A stretch of 64,000 nt of DNA from Paracoccus hibiscisoli (GTDB lineage Bacteria; Pseudomonadota; Alphaproteobacteria; Rhodobacterales; Rhodobacteraceae), in assembly GCF_005048265.1 (NCBI RefSeq), contig NZ_SUNH01000006.1:62001-126000 (forward strand), in the 5' to 3' direction. Made by a program: the position numbers and the translations under genes. Positions 1 through 8,606 of the stretch are shown piece after piece; positions within the stretch are counted from its first letter, which is position 1, and the number at the start of each line of letters is the position of its first letter. The notes beneath the pieces are model-generated. The model ran no database searches and was not told the DNA's origin. It worked only from the letters and a program-made list of their open reading frames with translations.

Positions 1-1
1 C

Positions 2-850
2 GATCCGGCCAACCCCTACTGGTTCACCGAGGGCGAGGTCGCCAAGGCCACCGCCGAAGAGCTGGGCTATACCGCCAATGTGGCCGCCCATCGCGGTGAC
101 ACCAACACCGAAAGCACGCTGATCGACACTGCGATCACCAACCAGTCGGTCGCGATCATCCTGGACCCGGCCAATGCCGACGGGTCTGTCGGTGCCGTCC
201 AGAAGGCCGTCGATGCGGGCATCCCGGTGTTCCTGGTCAATGCCGAGATCAACCAGGAGGGCCTGGCCAAGGCGCAGCTGGTGTCGAACAACGCGCAGGG
301 CGCGGCCCTGGGCGCGCAGGCCTGGGTCGAGGCGATGGGCGAGGAAGGCGGCCAGTTCGTCGAGCTGTTCGGCGCGCCGTCGGACAACAACGCCCAGACC
401 CGGTCCAACGGGTTCGAGACGGTGCTGTCCCAGTATCCCGAGTTCGAGAAGGTCGGCCAGGAGGTCGCCAACTGGGACCGCACCCAGGGCTATCAGCGCA
501 TGCAATCGCTGCTGCAGGCGAACCCCGACGTGACCGGCGTGATTTCCGGCAATGACGAGATGGCCCTGGGCGCCATCGCCGCGCTGAAGGAGGCGGGCCG
601 GCTGGATCAGGTCACCGTAGGCGGCTTTGACGGCAGCCCCGATGCGGTCGAGGCCGTGCGCGCCGGAGAGATGGCCTATACCGTCCTGCAGCCCGTCGCG
701 ATCTTTGCCGAGGAAGCCGTCCGCCAGGCCGACAATTTCATCAAGACCGGAGAGACCGGCGCCGACAGCGAAAAGCAGCTGTTCGACTGCCTGCTGATCA
801 CCCCCGAGAACGTCGAAAGCTACAGCGCGCCCTTCGTTCTGGACCAGTGA
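2..850 (+). CDS. Sugar/polyol ABC transporter substrate-binding protein, 5' truncated
   Basis: The reading frame is open from the window edge and ends at the TGA at 848-850, so the N-terminus with its signal peptide lies outside. The visible 282 residues look like a periplasmic binding protein of the ribose/xylose class (Peripla_BP_4): ILDPANADG, a VFLVNAEIN strand, VISGNDEMALGA and VGGFDGSP. It should deliver a sugar or polyol to an ABC importer encoded upstream. It heads a run of catabolic genes (regulator, FGGY kinase, dehydrogenase) that resemble erythritol genes, so erythritol or another polyol is the inferred ligand. The family is clear; the ligand is inference. Confidence 0.85.
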   Translation, partial: DPANPYWFTEGEVAKATAEELGYTANVAAHRGDTNTESTLIDTAITNQSVAIILDPANADGSVGAVQKAVDAGIPVFLVNAEINQEGLAKAQLVSNNAQGAALGAQAWVEAMGEEGGQFVELFGAPSDNNAQTRSNGFETVLSQYPEFEKVGQEVANWDRTQGYQRMQSLLQANPDVTGVISGNDEMALGAIAALKEAGRLDQVTVGGFDGSPDAVEAVRAGEMAYTVLQPVAIFAEEAVRQADNFIKTGETGADSEKQLFDCLLITPENVESYSAPFVLDQ

Positions 851-903
851 CCCCCGCGGGGCGTGCGGTGACCCGCGCGCCCCCTTTTGCCCCAAGGCCC
901 GCC

Positions 904-1704
904 ATGGACATCATCCCCTCGGACAGCCGCCAGGCGCGCAGACAGGCGCGGCGCACGCTGATCGCGCAGGCGGTCCTGTCCGAGGGCCAGCTGCGCATCG
1001 AGGACCTGACCGCGCGGTTCGGCATCAGCCTGATGACCGCGCATCGCGATCTGGACGACCTGGCCGCGCGCGGCGTGCTGCGCAAGGCGCGCGGCGTCGT
1101 CTCGGCGGCGCCGACCAGCCTGGTCGAGGCCAGCGACCTGTATCGCGACACCCGCCAGGCGCCCCAGAAATCGGCCATCGCCGCACTGGCCGCCCGCCAG
1201 ATCGACGCCGGACAGGCGGTGTTTCTGGACGACAGCACGACCGTGCTGCGCATGGTGCCGCATCTGGCGGCACTGGTGCCGCTGACGGTCATCACCAATG
1301 CGCTGACGCTGATGGGCGCCGTCAAGGACATGCGCGATCTGACGCTGCTGGGTCTGGGCGGACAGTACCACGCCTGGTGCAACGCCTTCATGGGGCCTCA
1401 GACCACCGCCCAGATCAGCCGCCTGCGGGCCGATCTGGCGATCGTGTCGATGGCCGCGATCACGGATGGCCGGGTCTTTCACCAATCGCCCGACATGGCC
1501 GCGACGAAACGCGCCATGCTGGACGCCGCAGGTCGCCGCATCCTGCTGGCCGATCACACCAAATTCACCCGACACGCCCTGCATTCCATGGGCGGGGTCG
1601 AGGATTTCGACCTGGTCGTGACAGACGACCGAACGCCCGCCGACCAGATCACCGCCCTGCGCCGGCGCGGGGTCGCGGTCCAGATCGCCGCCGTGGAGGG
1701 CTGA
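904..1704 (+). CDS. DeoR-family transcriptional regulator of the polyol operon
   Basis: A 266-residue DeoR-type regulator. Residues about 15-60 form the winged helix-turn-helix (LRIEDLTARFGISLMTAHRD). The C-terminal sugar-phosphate sensor domain shows DDSTTVLRMVPHL, LTVITNAL and ILLADHTKF. ATG 904 was chosen because AAGG lies six bases upstream; a GTG at 847, overlapping the previous stop codon, would add 19 non-conserved residues. It sits between the binding protein and the kinase and probably represses the operon until a phosphorylated intermediate binds. DeoR-type regulators (RbtR) occur in rhizobial erythritol/ribitol loci, which fits. The effector is unknown. Confidence 0.85.
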   Translation: MDIIPSDSRQARRQARRTLIAQAVLSEGQLRIEDLTARFGISLMTAHRDLDDLAARGVLRKARGVVSAAPTSLVEASDLYRDTRQAPQKSAIAALAARQIDAGQAVFLDDSTTVLRMVPHLAALVPLTVITNALTLMGAVKDMRDLTLLGLGGQYHAWCNAFMGPQTTAQISRLRADLAIVSMAAITDGRVFHQSPDMAATKRAMLDAAGRRILLADHTKFTRHALHSMGGVEDFDLVVTDDRTPADQITALRRRGVAVQIAAVEG

Positions 1705-1707
1705 GCC

Positions 1708-3201
1708 ATGCTGATCCTGGGGCTGGATAACGGGCTGACGGTCACCAAGGCGGTGATCTTTGACGATACCGGTCGCGTGCTGGCCACCGCGCGCCGCCGC
1801 GTGGCGCAAATGATGCCGCGCGCCCGCCATGTCGAACGCGACATGGCCGATCTGTGGCGCCAGACCGCCGCCGCCGTGGCCGAGGCCATCGCCGCCTGCG
1901 GTCGCCCCGCGGGTGACATCGTCGCCGTGGCCGCCACCGCGCATGGCGACGGGCTGTATCTGCTGGACCGCGCGGGCGCGCCCCTGGGGCCGGGCATCCT
2001 GTCGCTGGACAGCCGTGCGGGCGGGGTCGCCGATGCGTGGGTCGCGAACGGCACCGCCGCACGGGCGCTGGCGCGGACCGGGCAGATGCCCCATGCCTCG
2101 GCCCCCGCCGCGATCCTGGCCTGGCTGCGTGACCACGACCCCGCGCGCTTTGCCGCCATCGGCCATGTGCTGGCCTGCAAGGACTGGCTGACCCTGTGCC
2201 TGACCGGCCGCATCGGCACCGACCTGACCGAGGCCAGCACCTCGTTCACCGACGTGGCGACCCAAGGCTACGCCGACGACATCCCCGGCCTCTTCGGGCT
2301 GGCGGGCCTGCCCCTGCCCGACATCGCCCTGCCCGATCAGGTCGTGGGCCATGTCACGGCCCAGGCCGCGGCGCTGACCGGTCTGATGCCTGGCACGCCG
2401 GTCGTGGCGGGGCTGCATGACGTGACCGCCTCGGCCCTGGGGTCGGGGGGCTATGTTCCGGGCACGGTGGCGATCGTCGCGGGCACCTATTCGATCAACC
2501 AGACCGTCACCGACCGCCCCCTGTCCGATCCGCGCTGGTTCTGCCGCAACGGCATCGCGCGGGGGGAATGGAACGCCATGTCGATCTCTCCGGCGTCCGC
2601 CGCGAATTACGACTGGTTCCTGGACAGCCTGTGCCTGGAGGAGGGCGACCAGCCCGCCCATCTGCGCGTCATCCCCGAGATCGAGGCCGCGCTGGCCCGC
2701 CCCTCCAGCGCGCTGTTCCACCCCTATCTGTTCGGCTCGCCCCACGGGCCACGGGCCAGCGCGGCGTTCTTTGGCCTGCGCGGCTGGCACGATCGCGGCG
2801 ACATGCTGCGCGCCGTGATCGAGGGCATCGCCTTCAACCACCGCCACCATGTCGACGCCCTGCGCGACGGGTTCTGCCCCACAGCCGCACGTTTGACCGG
2901 CGGCATCTCGCGCGCGCCGGTCTTTGCACAGCTGTTCGCGGATGTGTTGCGCATGCCGGTGACCGTCAGCGCGACCGAAGAGGCCGCAGCCTGGGGCGCC
3001 GCGCTCTGCGCGGGGTCGGGGGTGGGCCTGTTCGCCTCGCCCCGCCACGACCCGCGCGACGCGGCGGCGATCACCCACACCCACCATCCCGACCCCGCGC
3101 GCATGGCCGACATGGCCGCGCGACACGCGGTCTTCACCGATCTGGGCGCGGCGCTGGCGCCGCTCTGGCCCCGGATCGAGGCTTTGCAGGGCGACACATG
3201 A
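1708..3201 (+). CDS. eryA: FGGY-family carbohydrate kinase, probably erythritol kinase
   Basis: A 497-residue sugar kinase of the FGGY family. The N-terminal phosphate loop LGLDNGLTVTKAVIFD replaces the usual DxGTxS pattern with DNGLTVTK, as in EryA-type kinases. Later motifs are the LSLDSRAGG substrate region, GLHDVTASALGSGGY, and the C-terminal ATP-binding stretch TGGISRAPVFAQLFADVL. It should phosphorylate erythritol (or a related polyol) in the cytoplasm at the expense of ATP. It starts 3 nt after the regulator's stop codon, and its own TGA overlaps the ATG of the dehydrogenase, so the two enzymes are probably translationally coupled. The family is certain; the erythritol assignment rests on the EryB-like neighbour. 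Confidence 0.8.
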   Translation: MLILGLDNGLTVTKAVIFDDTGRVLATARRRVAQMMPRARHVERDMADLWRQTAAAVAEAIAACGRPAGDIVAVAATAHGDGLYLLDRAGAPLGPGILSLDSRAGGVADAWVANGTAARALARTGQMPHASAPAAILAWLRDHDPARFAAIGHVLACKDWLTLCLTGRIGTDLTEASTSFTDVATQGYADDIPGLFGLAGLPLPDIALPDQVVGHVTAQAAALTGLMPGTPVVAGLHDVTASALGSGGYVPGTVAIVAGTYSINQTVTDRPLSDPRWFCRNGIARGEWNAMSISPASAANYDWFLDSLCLEEGDQPAHLRVIPEIEAALARPSSALFHPYLFGSPHGPRASAAFFGLRGWHDRGDMLRAVIEGIAFNHRHHVDALRDGFCPTAARLTGGISRAPVFAQLFADVLRMPVTVSATEEAAAWGAALCAGSGVGLFASPRHDPRDAAAITHTHHPDPARMADMAARHAVFTDLGAALAPLWPRIEALQGDT

Positions 3202-4850
3202 CCCAGGATATCGACGTGCTGATCCTTGGCGCGGGCATCAACGGCGCGGGGCTGTTCCGCGACCTGTGCGAACAGGGCGTCAACGCCGTGATCGTGGACA
3301 AGGCCGATTACGGCGGCGGCACCTCGGCCGCGCCCTCGCGCCTGATCCATGGCGGCATCAAGTACCTGGAGACCGGAGAGCTGCGCCTGGTCGCCCAATC
3401 CACGCTGGAACGCAACCTGCTGCTGAAGAACGCGCCCCATCTGGTCCGGCCGCTGCCCACGGTCATCCCGATCTTCTCCTGGCTGCGCGGCATCGGGCCT
3501 GCGCTGCGCACGCTGATGGGATCGACCACCGCGCCGCGCAGCCGCGGCGCGGTGCTGATGAAGGCCGGGCTGGCGATGTACGACTTCTATGGCCGCCGCC
3601 ACCGGGTGATGCCGCGCCACCAGCTGTGGTCGCGCGCCCGCGCCCTGCGCGAGATCCCGCCACTGACCCCCCGCATCAAGGCCGCGGGCCAGTATTACGA
3701 CGCCGCCGTGACCCTGCCCGAACGGCTGGTCTGGGAGCTGGTCGCCGACGGCCTGCGCGCCAATCCCGCCGCCCGCGCGCTGAACCACACCGCGCTGACC
3801 GGCACGGACGGCGAGGTGATCCATCTGTCGGGCCCGCAGGGCGCGCTGTCCCTGCGCCCGCGCATCGTGGTGAACGCCGCTGGTCCTTGGATCGACCGCG
3901 TGAACGCGACCCTGGGCGCGCCCACGCGGATGATCGGCGGCACCAAGGGCTCGCATATTCTGCTGGACCACCCCGACCTGCTGGCCGCACTGAAGGGCCG
4001 GATGATCTATTTCGAGGCCGATGACGGCCGCATCTGCCTGGTCTTCCCCTATCTGGACCGCGCGCTGGTCGGCTCCACCGACACCCGCGCCGACGACCCC
4101 GACACCGTGGCCTGCGACGAGACAGAGATCGCGTATTTCCTCGACGCGCTGCGCGGCCTGCTGCCGGGGCTGGAATTCGACGACAGCCAGATCGTCTATG
4201 CCTATTCCGGCATCCGCCCCCTGCCCGCCTCGGATGCGGCCAATCCCGGCCTGATCAGCCGTGACCATTCCGCACCGGAGATCGCCCCCGACGCCAACCG
4301 CCGCTGGCCGATCATCGCGCTGGTGGGGGGCAAATGGACCACCTTCCGCGGCTTTGCCGAGGAGGTCGCCGACGACATCCTCCAGCGCCTCGCCGCGTCA
4401 CGGCGCATCAGCACGGAACGCCTGCCCATCGGCGGTGGCCGCGATTACCCGGCCGATGCGGGCGCGTGGAGCGAAGATGCGGCCCGGCGCACCCTTGCCG
4501 CGCCCGCCCGCGCGCGCCATCTTCTGGCGCGCTACGGTACGACAGCCGCCCAGATCCTGGCCGCCGAAGGGGCCGCGCCCGCCATGCTGTCGGACAGCGA
4601 CCACAGTGAACAGGAACTGGACTGGATCATCCGGAACGAACAGGTCGGCACCCTGGCCGATCTGGTGATGCGCCGCACCGCGCTGGCCGTCACCGGCCGC
4701 CTGTCGGCCCGTGATCTGGCGCGCATCGCCGACCTCTGCGCGGCGGTCCTGCACTGGGACGTGGCGCGCCGCGACCGCGAGCTGCGGGAAACGCAGGCGA
4801 TGTTGCTGTCGCGGCACCGCCTGCGGATGGATCAGGCCGCGTCGGCCTGA
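3198..4850 (+). CDS. eryB: FAD-dependent glycerol-3-phosphate dehydrogenase family protein, probably erythritol-phosphate dehydrogenase
   Basis: A 550-residue flavoprotein beginning with a dinucleotide-binding fold, DVLILGAGINGAGLFRDL (residues 5-22). The DAO/GlpD signature region GTSAAPSRLIHGGIKYLETGE follows, then VNAAGPWID, a second domain with STDTRADDPD, and a C-terminal helical GlpD-type cap. The SAAPSRLIHGG variant and the linker LPTVIPIFSWLRG fit my knowledge of EryB, which oxidises erythritol phosphate to a keto-tetrose phosphate. The ATG overlaps the kinase TGA (ATGA). The 3' end overlaps the convergent ribH gene by 19 nt. GlpD proper is the alternative, but no glycerol genes are nearby. 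Confidence 0.8.
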   Translation: MTQDIDVLILGAGINGAGLFRDLCEQGVNAVIVDKADYGGGTSAAPSRLIHGGIKYLETGELRLVAQSTLERNLLLKNAPHLVRPLPTVIPIFSWLRGIGPALRTLMGSTTAPRSRGAVLMKAGLAMYDFYGRRHRVMPRHQLWSRARALREIPPLTPRIKAAGQYYDAAVTLPERLVWELVADGLRANPAARALNHTALTGTDGEVIHLSGPQGALSLRPRIVVNAAGPWIDRVNATLGAPTRMIGGTKGSHILLDHPDLLAALKGRMIYFEADDGRICLVFPYLDRALVGSTDTRADDPDTVACDETEIAYFLDALRGLLPGLEFDDSQIVYAYSGIRPLPASDAANPGLISRDHSAPEIAPDANRRWPIIALVGGKWTTFRGFAEEVADDILQRLAASRRISTERLPIGGGRDYPADAGAWSEDAARRTLAAPARARHLLARYGTTAAQILAAEGAAPAMLSDSDHSEQELDWIIRNEQVGTLADLVMRRTALAVTGRLSARDLARIADLCAAVLHWDVARRDRELRETQAMLLSRHRLRMDQAASA

Positions 4851-5302
4851 TCCAGACATGCCAGGCGCCCCTCGACCGCCAGCATCTGCGCGACCGCATG
4901 GGCGGCCTCGGCGCCCTTCTTCACGAAATGCTCGCGATAGAACCCGGTCATCAGCTCGGTCTCCTGATAATTGTGCGGCGTCAGCGAAACCGAGAACACC
5001 GGCACGCCCGTCTCCAGCCCCGCCTGCATCAACCCGGAGACGACGGCCTGGGCCACGAAATCATGGCGATAGATGCCGCCATCGACCACCAAGGCGGCGG
5101 CCACCACGGCGTCATACTTGCCTGTCAGGGCCAGCTTCTTGGCCAGAAACGGCATCTCGAAGGCGCCGGGCACGTCCCAGGCCTCGATCTGGGCGCCGGG
5201 CATCAGGCTGGCGGCCTCGGCCAGGAAACCGTCATGCGCGCGGTCCACCACATCGGCGTGCCAGCGCGCCCGGACAAAGGCGATACGAGGAGATTTGGTC
5301 AT
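4832..5302 (-). CDS. ribH: 6,7-dimethyl-8-ribityllumazine synthase, type 2 (RibH2-like)
   Basis: A 156-residue lumazine synthase that condenses a ribityl-uracil intermediate with dihydroxybutanone phosphate in riboflavin synthesis. It shows the WDVPGAFEMPFLAKKLA region and YDAVVAAALVVDGGIYRHDFVAQAV, where type 1 enzymes have a GxxI(R/K)GxT(P/A)H segment. That substitution and the SLTPHNYQ segment place it with the RibH2 type known from Brucella. An FMN riboswitch lies 77 nt upstream on the same strand, so flavin level should control it. RibH2 is also reported close to the ery region in Brucella, which matches this layout. Its 3' end overlaps eryB tail to tail. Confidence 0.9.
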   Translation of the reverse strand: MTKSPRIAFVRARWHADVVDRAHDGFLAEAASLMPGAQIEAWDVPGAFEMPFLAKKLALTGKYDAVVAAALVVDGGIYRHDFVAQAVVSGLMQAGLETGVPVFSVSLTPHNYQETELMTGFYREHFVKKGAEAAHAVAQMLAVEGRLACLDQADAA

Positions 5303-5378
5303 CTTTCAGGAACCTTACGTTAGAATGCGTCAGGCCCCCAAGGCATACCACCACGCGCGCCGGGGTGGCGCACAAGGC

Positions 5379-5505
5379 GGTTCTCTTCCATCCGGACTAT
5401 ACCGTCGGCCCCGGAATTTCACCGGATCTGCTGACCCCCTTTCGAAAAAGGGGCGCTCGCGGGCTGTGACCGCCGGTGGGGAATTGCACCCCGCCCTGAG
5501 AACGT
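5379..5505 (-). promoter_or_regulatory. FMN riboswitch (RFN element) upstream of ribH
   Basis: Read on the minus strand, the segment shows the conserved RFN blocks in order: GTTCTCAGGGCGGGGTG, AATTCCCCACCGGCGGT, AGCCCGCGAGC, a variable hairpin built from CCCCTTTTTCG/AAAGGGG, GTCAGCAGATCCGGTG, AATTCCGGGGCCGACGGT, and ATAGTCCGGATGGAAGAG with closing GAACC. The 5' GTTCTC and 3' GAGAACC pair as helix P1. It precedes ribH by 77 nt, so it should lower ribH expression when FMN is abundant. No clear oligo-U terminator is visible in the expression platform; the G+C-rich stretch before the ribH start may act on translation instead. Confidence 0.95.
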
Positions 5506-5562
5506 CCCTAGGATAACCCCTCCACCCGCCCGCGCCAAGGGCGGACGCTGCGGAAAAACGCG

Positions 5563-6693
5563 TCAGACGGGTTCAATGTCGCCTTCGGCCCGGCGCGCGT
5601 GGAAATCGGCCACGAACGCGTCCAGCCGCCCCGCCGCGATCGCGTCGCGCAGCCCCGCCATCAACTGTTGATAGTAATGCAGGTTGTGCCAGGTCAGCAG
5701 CATGCCGCTGATCATCTCACGCGCGCGGAACACGTGGTGCAGATAGGCGCGGGAATAGCCCCGACAGCACGGGCAGGTGCAATCCTCGTCCAGCGGGCGC
5801 GGGTCGTCCTGATGGCGGGCGTTCTTGATGTTGACCTGGCCGCGCGGGGTCCAGGCCTGACCCGTCCGCCCGGACCGCGAGGGCAGCACGCAATCCATCA
5901 TGTCGATGCCCCGCTGGACCGCGCCCACGATGTCGTCGGGCTTGCCCACGCCCATCAGATAGCGCGGCTTGTCGACCGGCAGGAAACCGGGGGCATAGTC
6001 CAGCACGCCGAACATCGCCTCCTGCCCCTCGCCCACGGCCAGGCCGCCGACCGCGTATCCGTCAAAGCCTATGGATTGCAAGGCCTGCGCGCTCTCCTCG
6101 CGCAGCTCGCGCGTCACGCCGCCCTGCATGATGCCGAACAGCGCGTGCCCCGGTCGGTCCCCGAACGCGTCGCGCGACCGCTGCGCCCATCGCATCGACA
6201 GGCGCATGGAGGCCGCCACCGCCTCATCCGTCGCGGGCAGCGCGGGGCATTCGTCGAAACACATCACGATGTCGCTGCCCAGCAGCTTCTGGATCTGCAT
6301 GCTGGTCTCGGGCGACAGGAAATGCTTGGACCCGTCCACGTGGCTGGAAAAGGTCACGCCGTCCTCGGTCAGCTTGCGCAGGCCCGCCAGCGACATCACC
6401 TGGAACCCGCCGCTGTCAGTCAGGATGGGCCTGTCCCAGTTCATGAACCGGTGCAGCCCACCCATCCGCGCGACGCGTTCGGCGCCGGGGCGCAGCATCA
6501 GGTGATAGGTGTTGCCCAGCAGGATGTCCGCGCCCGTGGCCGCCACGCTTTCGGGCAGCATCGCCTTGACGGTCGCCGCCGTGCCCACCGGCATGAAGGC
6601 CGGGGTGCGGATCTGCCCGCGGGGCGTGTCGATGACGCCCGTGCGCGCCGCGCCGTCCGTCGCGGAAAGGGTATAGCTGAAACGCGTGGTCAT
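5563..6693 (-). CDS. tgt: tRNA-guanine(34) transglycosylase (queuine tRNA-ribosyltransferase)
   Basis: A 376-residue Tgt of normal length for the family. It swaps guanine 34 of GUN-anticodon tRNAs for preQ1 in queuosine synthesis. Visible hallmarks are [11 protein letters not shown] (residues 92-102, active-site Asp region), the base-recognition stretch FGIMQGG, the second Asp region [14 protein letters not shown], and the zinc site [16 protein letters not shown] near residue 305. It is an isolated gene between the riboswitch-ribH unit and the rightward SufT-like gene, with 55 nt to the riboswitch. Confidence 0.97.
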   Translation of the reverse strand: MTTRFSYTLSATDGAARTGVIDTPRGQIRTPAFMPVGTAATVKAMLPESVAATGADILLGNTYHLMLRPGAERVARMGGLHRFMNWDRPILTDSGGFQVMSLAGLRKLTEDGVTFSSHVDGSKHFLSPETSMQIQKLLGSDIVMCFDECPALPATDEAVAASMRLSMRWAQRSRDAFGDRPGHALFGIMQGGVTRELREESAQALQSIGFDGYAVGGLAVGEGQEAMFGVLDYAPGFLPVDKPRYLMGVGKPDDIVGAVQRGIDMMDCVLPSRSGRTGQAWTPRGQVNIKNARHQDDPRPLDEDCTCPCCRGYSRAYLHHVFRAREMISGMLLTWHNLHYYQQLMAGLRDAIAAGRLDAFVADFHARRAEGDIEPV

Positions 6694-6816
6694 GGTGCCC
6701 CCTGACTGTGGAACCGTGCGGTTCTAACCGCGCCCCGCGCGGCGTGCAATGCGCGTGCCACTGGACCGCGGGCAGGTGCTGCCCTATATAATCGGTCGGA
6801 ATTGAAGGATGATCCG

Positions 6817-7173
6817 ATGACCGAACCCCTGATGGAAGGCGCGCCGCTGATCGCGCCGTCTTCGACCGACCATCCCCTGTACGAGCCCATCGTCGAGGCG
6901 TGCAAGACCGTCTATGACCCCGAGATCCCGGTGAACATCCACGATCTGGGCCTGATCTACACGGTCGAGATCAACGACGCCTCCGAGGTGCGGGTGATCA
7001 TGACGCTGACCGCCCCCGGCTGTCCCGTCGCCGGAGAGATGCCCGGTTGGGTCGCCGACGCGGTCGAGGCCGTGCCCGGCGTCAAGCAGGTCGATGTCGA
7101 GATGACCTTCCAGCCGCAATGGGGCATGGACATGATGTCCGACGAGGCGCGGCTGGAACTGGGCTTCATGTAA
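6817..7173 (+). CDS. SufT/MIP18 (DUF59) family iron-sulfur cluster assembly protein
   Basis: A 118-residue DUF59 protein: VYDPEIPVNIHDLGLIY, TLTAPGCPVAGEMPGWV with the conserved Cys, and a tail WGMDMMSDEARLELGFM typical of SufT-like proteins. These act as accessory factors in maturing Fe-S proteins. ATG 6817 is preferred over 6802 because AAGGA lies seven bases upstream of it. The next gene, 90 nt downstream, encodes an A-type Fe-S carrier, so the two probably work in the same pathway. Confidence 0.88.
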   Translation: MTEPLMEGAPLIAPSSTDHPLYEPIVEACKTVYDPEIPVNIHDLGLIYTVEINDASEVRVIMTLTAPGCPVAGEMPGWVADAVEAVPGVKQVDVEMTFQPQWGMDMMSDEARLELGFM

Positions 7174-7263
7174 GCCCGCCGCCGGCAAAGAAGCGCGGGG
7201 ACGGGGTTGAAACACCACGCCCCCGGTGACCATCTTGAAGACAGCCCCCGAAAGGATCGTCCC

Positions 7264-7635
7264 ATGTTCGCCATGCCCGGCACGCCCCCCGTCACCATCA
7301 CCCCCGCCGCCGCCGCGCGGATCGCGCAGCTGATGGCGGGCAAGAACGCTTACGGTCTGCGCATCGGCCTGAAGAAGGGCGGCTGTGCGGGCATGGAATA
7401 CACGATGGAGATGGCCGAGACCCCCGCCCCGAACGAGGCCGTGGTCGAACTGGACGGCGCCCGCGTCATCATCGCGCCCATGGCGCAGATGTTCCTGTTC
7501 GGGACCGAGATCGACTATGAGACCGGCCTGCTGGAGCAGGGCTTCCGGTTCCGCAACCCGAACGTCACCGACAGCTGCGGCTGCGGGGAATCGGTGAACT
7601 TTGCCCCCATCGAGGGCGCCCGCCCCGCGAACTGA
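7264..7635 (+). CDS. HesB/IscA/SufA family iron-sulfur cluster carrier
   Basis: A 123-residue A-type carrier with all three cluster-binding cysteines: one in LKKGGCAGMEY and the C-terminal pair in DSCGCGES. It would accept and hand on Fe-S clusters in the cytoplasm. AAAGGA precedes the ATG at a good distance. The internal ATG 7273 is less favoured. It sits between the SufT-like gene and tpiA; no other suf genes are present in the window. Confidence 0.92.
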   Translation: MFAMPGTPPVTITPAAAARIAQLMAGKNAYGLRIGLKKGGCAGMEYTMEMAETPAPNEAVVELDGARVIIAPMAQMFLFGTEIDYETGLLEQGFRFRNPNVTDSCGCGESVNFAPIEGARPAN

Positions 7636-7691
7636 CGGTTGCGCGGCGGCGGGTCGCTGGCTAAGCCTGTCGGGACCAAACGGAGGACCCC

Positions 7692-8438
7692 ATGGCACCG
7701 CGCAAACTGGCCGCTGGCAACTGGAAGATGAACGGCACCCTGGCCGCGCTGGATCAGCTGGACGGCATGGCCGCCGCCGCCGAAGACGCGTCCTGCGACG
7801 TGCTGATCTGCCCCCCCGCCCTGCTGATCCATCCGATGATCGCGCGTGTGGGCGCGGGTGATCTGCTGATCGGTGGGCAGGATTGCCACGCCGCAGCCCA
7901 GGGCGCCCATACCGGCGACATTGCCGCGGCCCAGCTGCGCGACGCGGGTGCGACCCATGTGATCCTGGGCCATTCCGAACGCCGCGCCGATCACGGCGAA
8001 ACCGACGCCCTGGTCCGCGCCAAGGCGCAGGCCGCGCATCAGGCCGGCCTGGTCGCCGTCATCTGCCTGGGCGAGACCGAGGCGCAGCGCGACGCAGGTG
8101 CGACGCTGGACGTGATCGCCACACAGCTGGCGGGTTCGGTGCCCGACGGCGCCACCGCCGCGAATACCGTGATCGCCTACGAGCCGGTCTGGGCCATCGG
8201 CACCGGCCGCACCCCAACCACCGATCAGATCGCCGAGGTCCACGCCCTGCTGCGCGACCGCCTGACCGCGCGGCTGGAGGACGGCGCCGACGTCGCCCTG
8301 CTGTATGGCGGCAGCGTCAAGCCGACCAACGCGGCCGAGATCTTTGCCATCGCCCATGTGAACGGCGCGCTGGTGGGCGGGGCCAGCCTGAAGGCCGCCG
8401 ATTTCGTGCCGATCATCACCGCGCTGGACGCGGCCTGA
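7692..8438 (+). CDS. tpiA: Triose-phosphate isomerase
   Basis: A full-length 248-residue TIM barrel that interconverts DHAP and glyceraldehyde-3-phosphate. It shows AGNWKMNG (residues 8-15, substrate Asn and catalytic Lys), ILGHSERR (catalytic His), [14 protein letters not shown] (catalytic Glu and loop 6) and [11 protein letters not shown] (phosphate binding). CGGAGGA precedes the start. Erythritol loci can carry a second TIM paralogue, but this gene is 3 kb from the ery genes and looks like the housekeeping copy. Confidence 0.96.
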   Translation: MAPRKLAAGNWKMNGTLAALDQLDGMAAAAEDASCDVLICPPALLIHPMIARVGAGDLLIGGQDCHAAAQGAHTGDIAAAQLRDAGATHVILGHSERRADHGETDALVRAKAQAAHQAGLVAVICLGETEAQRDAGATLDVIATQLAGSVPDGATAANTVIAYEPVWAIGTGRTPTTDQIAEVHALLRDRLTARLEDGADVALLYGGSVKPTNAAEIFAIAHVNGALVGGASLKAADFVPIITALDAA

Positions 8439-8490
8439 CCCATTTTCACCATTGCGCCGCCTGACCCCTGAGGGTAATCAGGCGTCGCGT

Positions 8491-8567
<77 letters not shown>

Positions 8568-8606
8568 TATCCCCAAATCGGCACTGATTTTACTGCGCTT
8601 TATCGG

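Noticed and set aside
820..3126. Long minus-strand open frame (768 codons) opposite the regulator and kinase genes
   Set aside because: Arginine/glycine-rich composition, no ribosome site, and it covers two convincing plus-strand genes; a high-GC shadow.
4832..5302. Riboswitch control of tgt
   Set aside because: The RFN element lies downstream of the tgt stop codon and points toward ribH, so it belongs to ribH.
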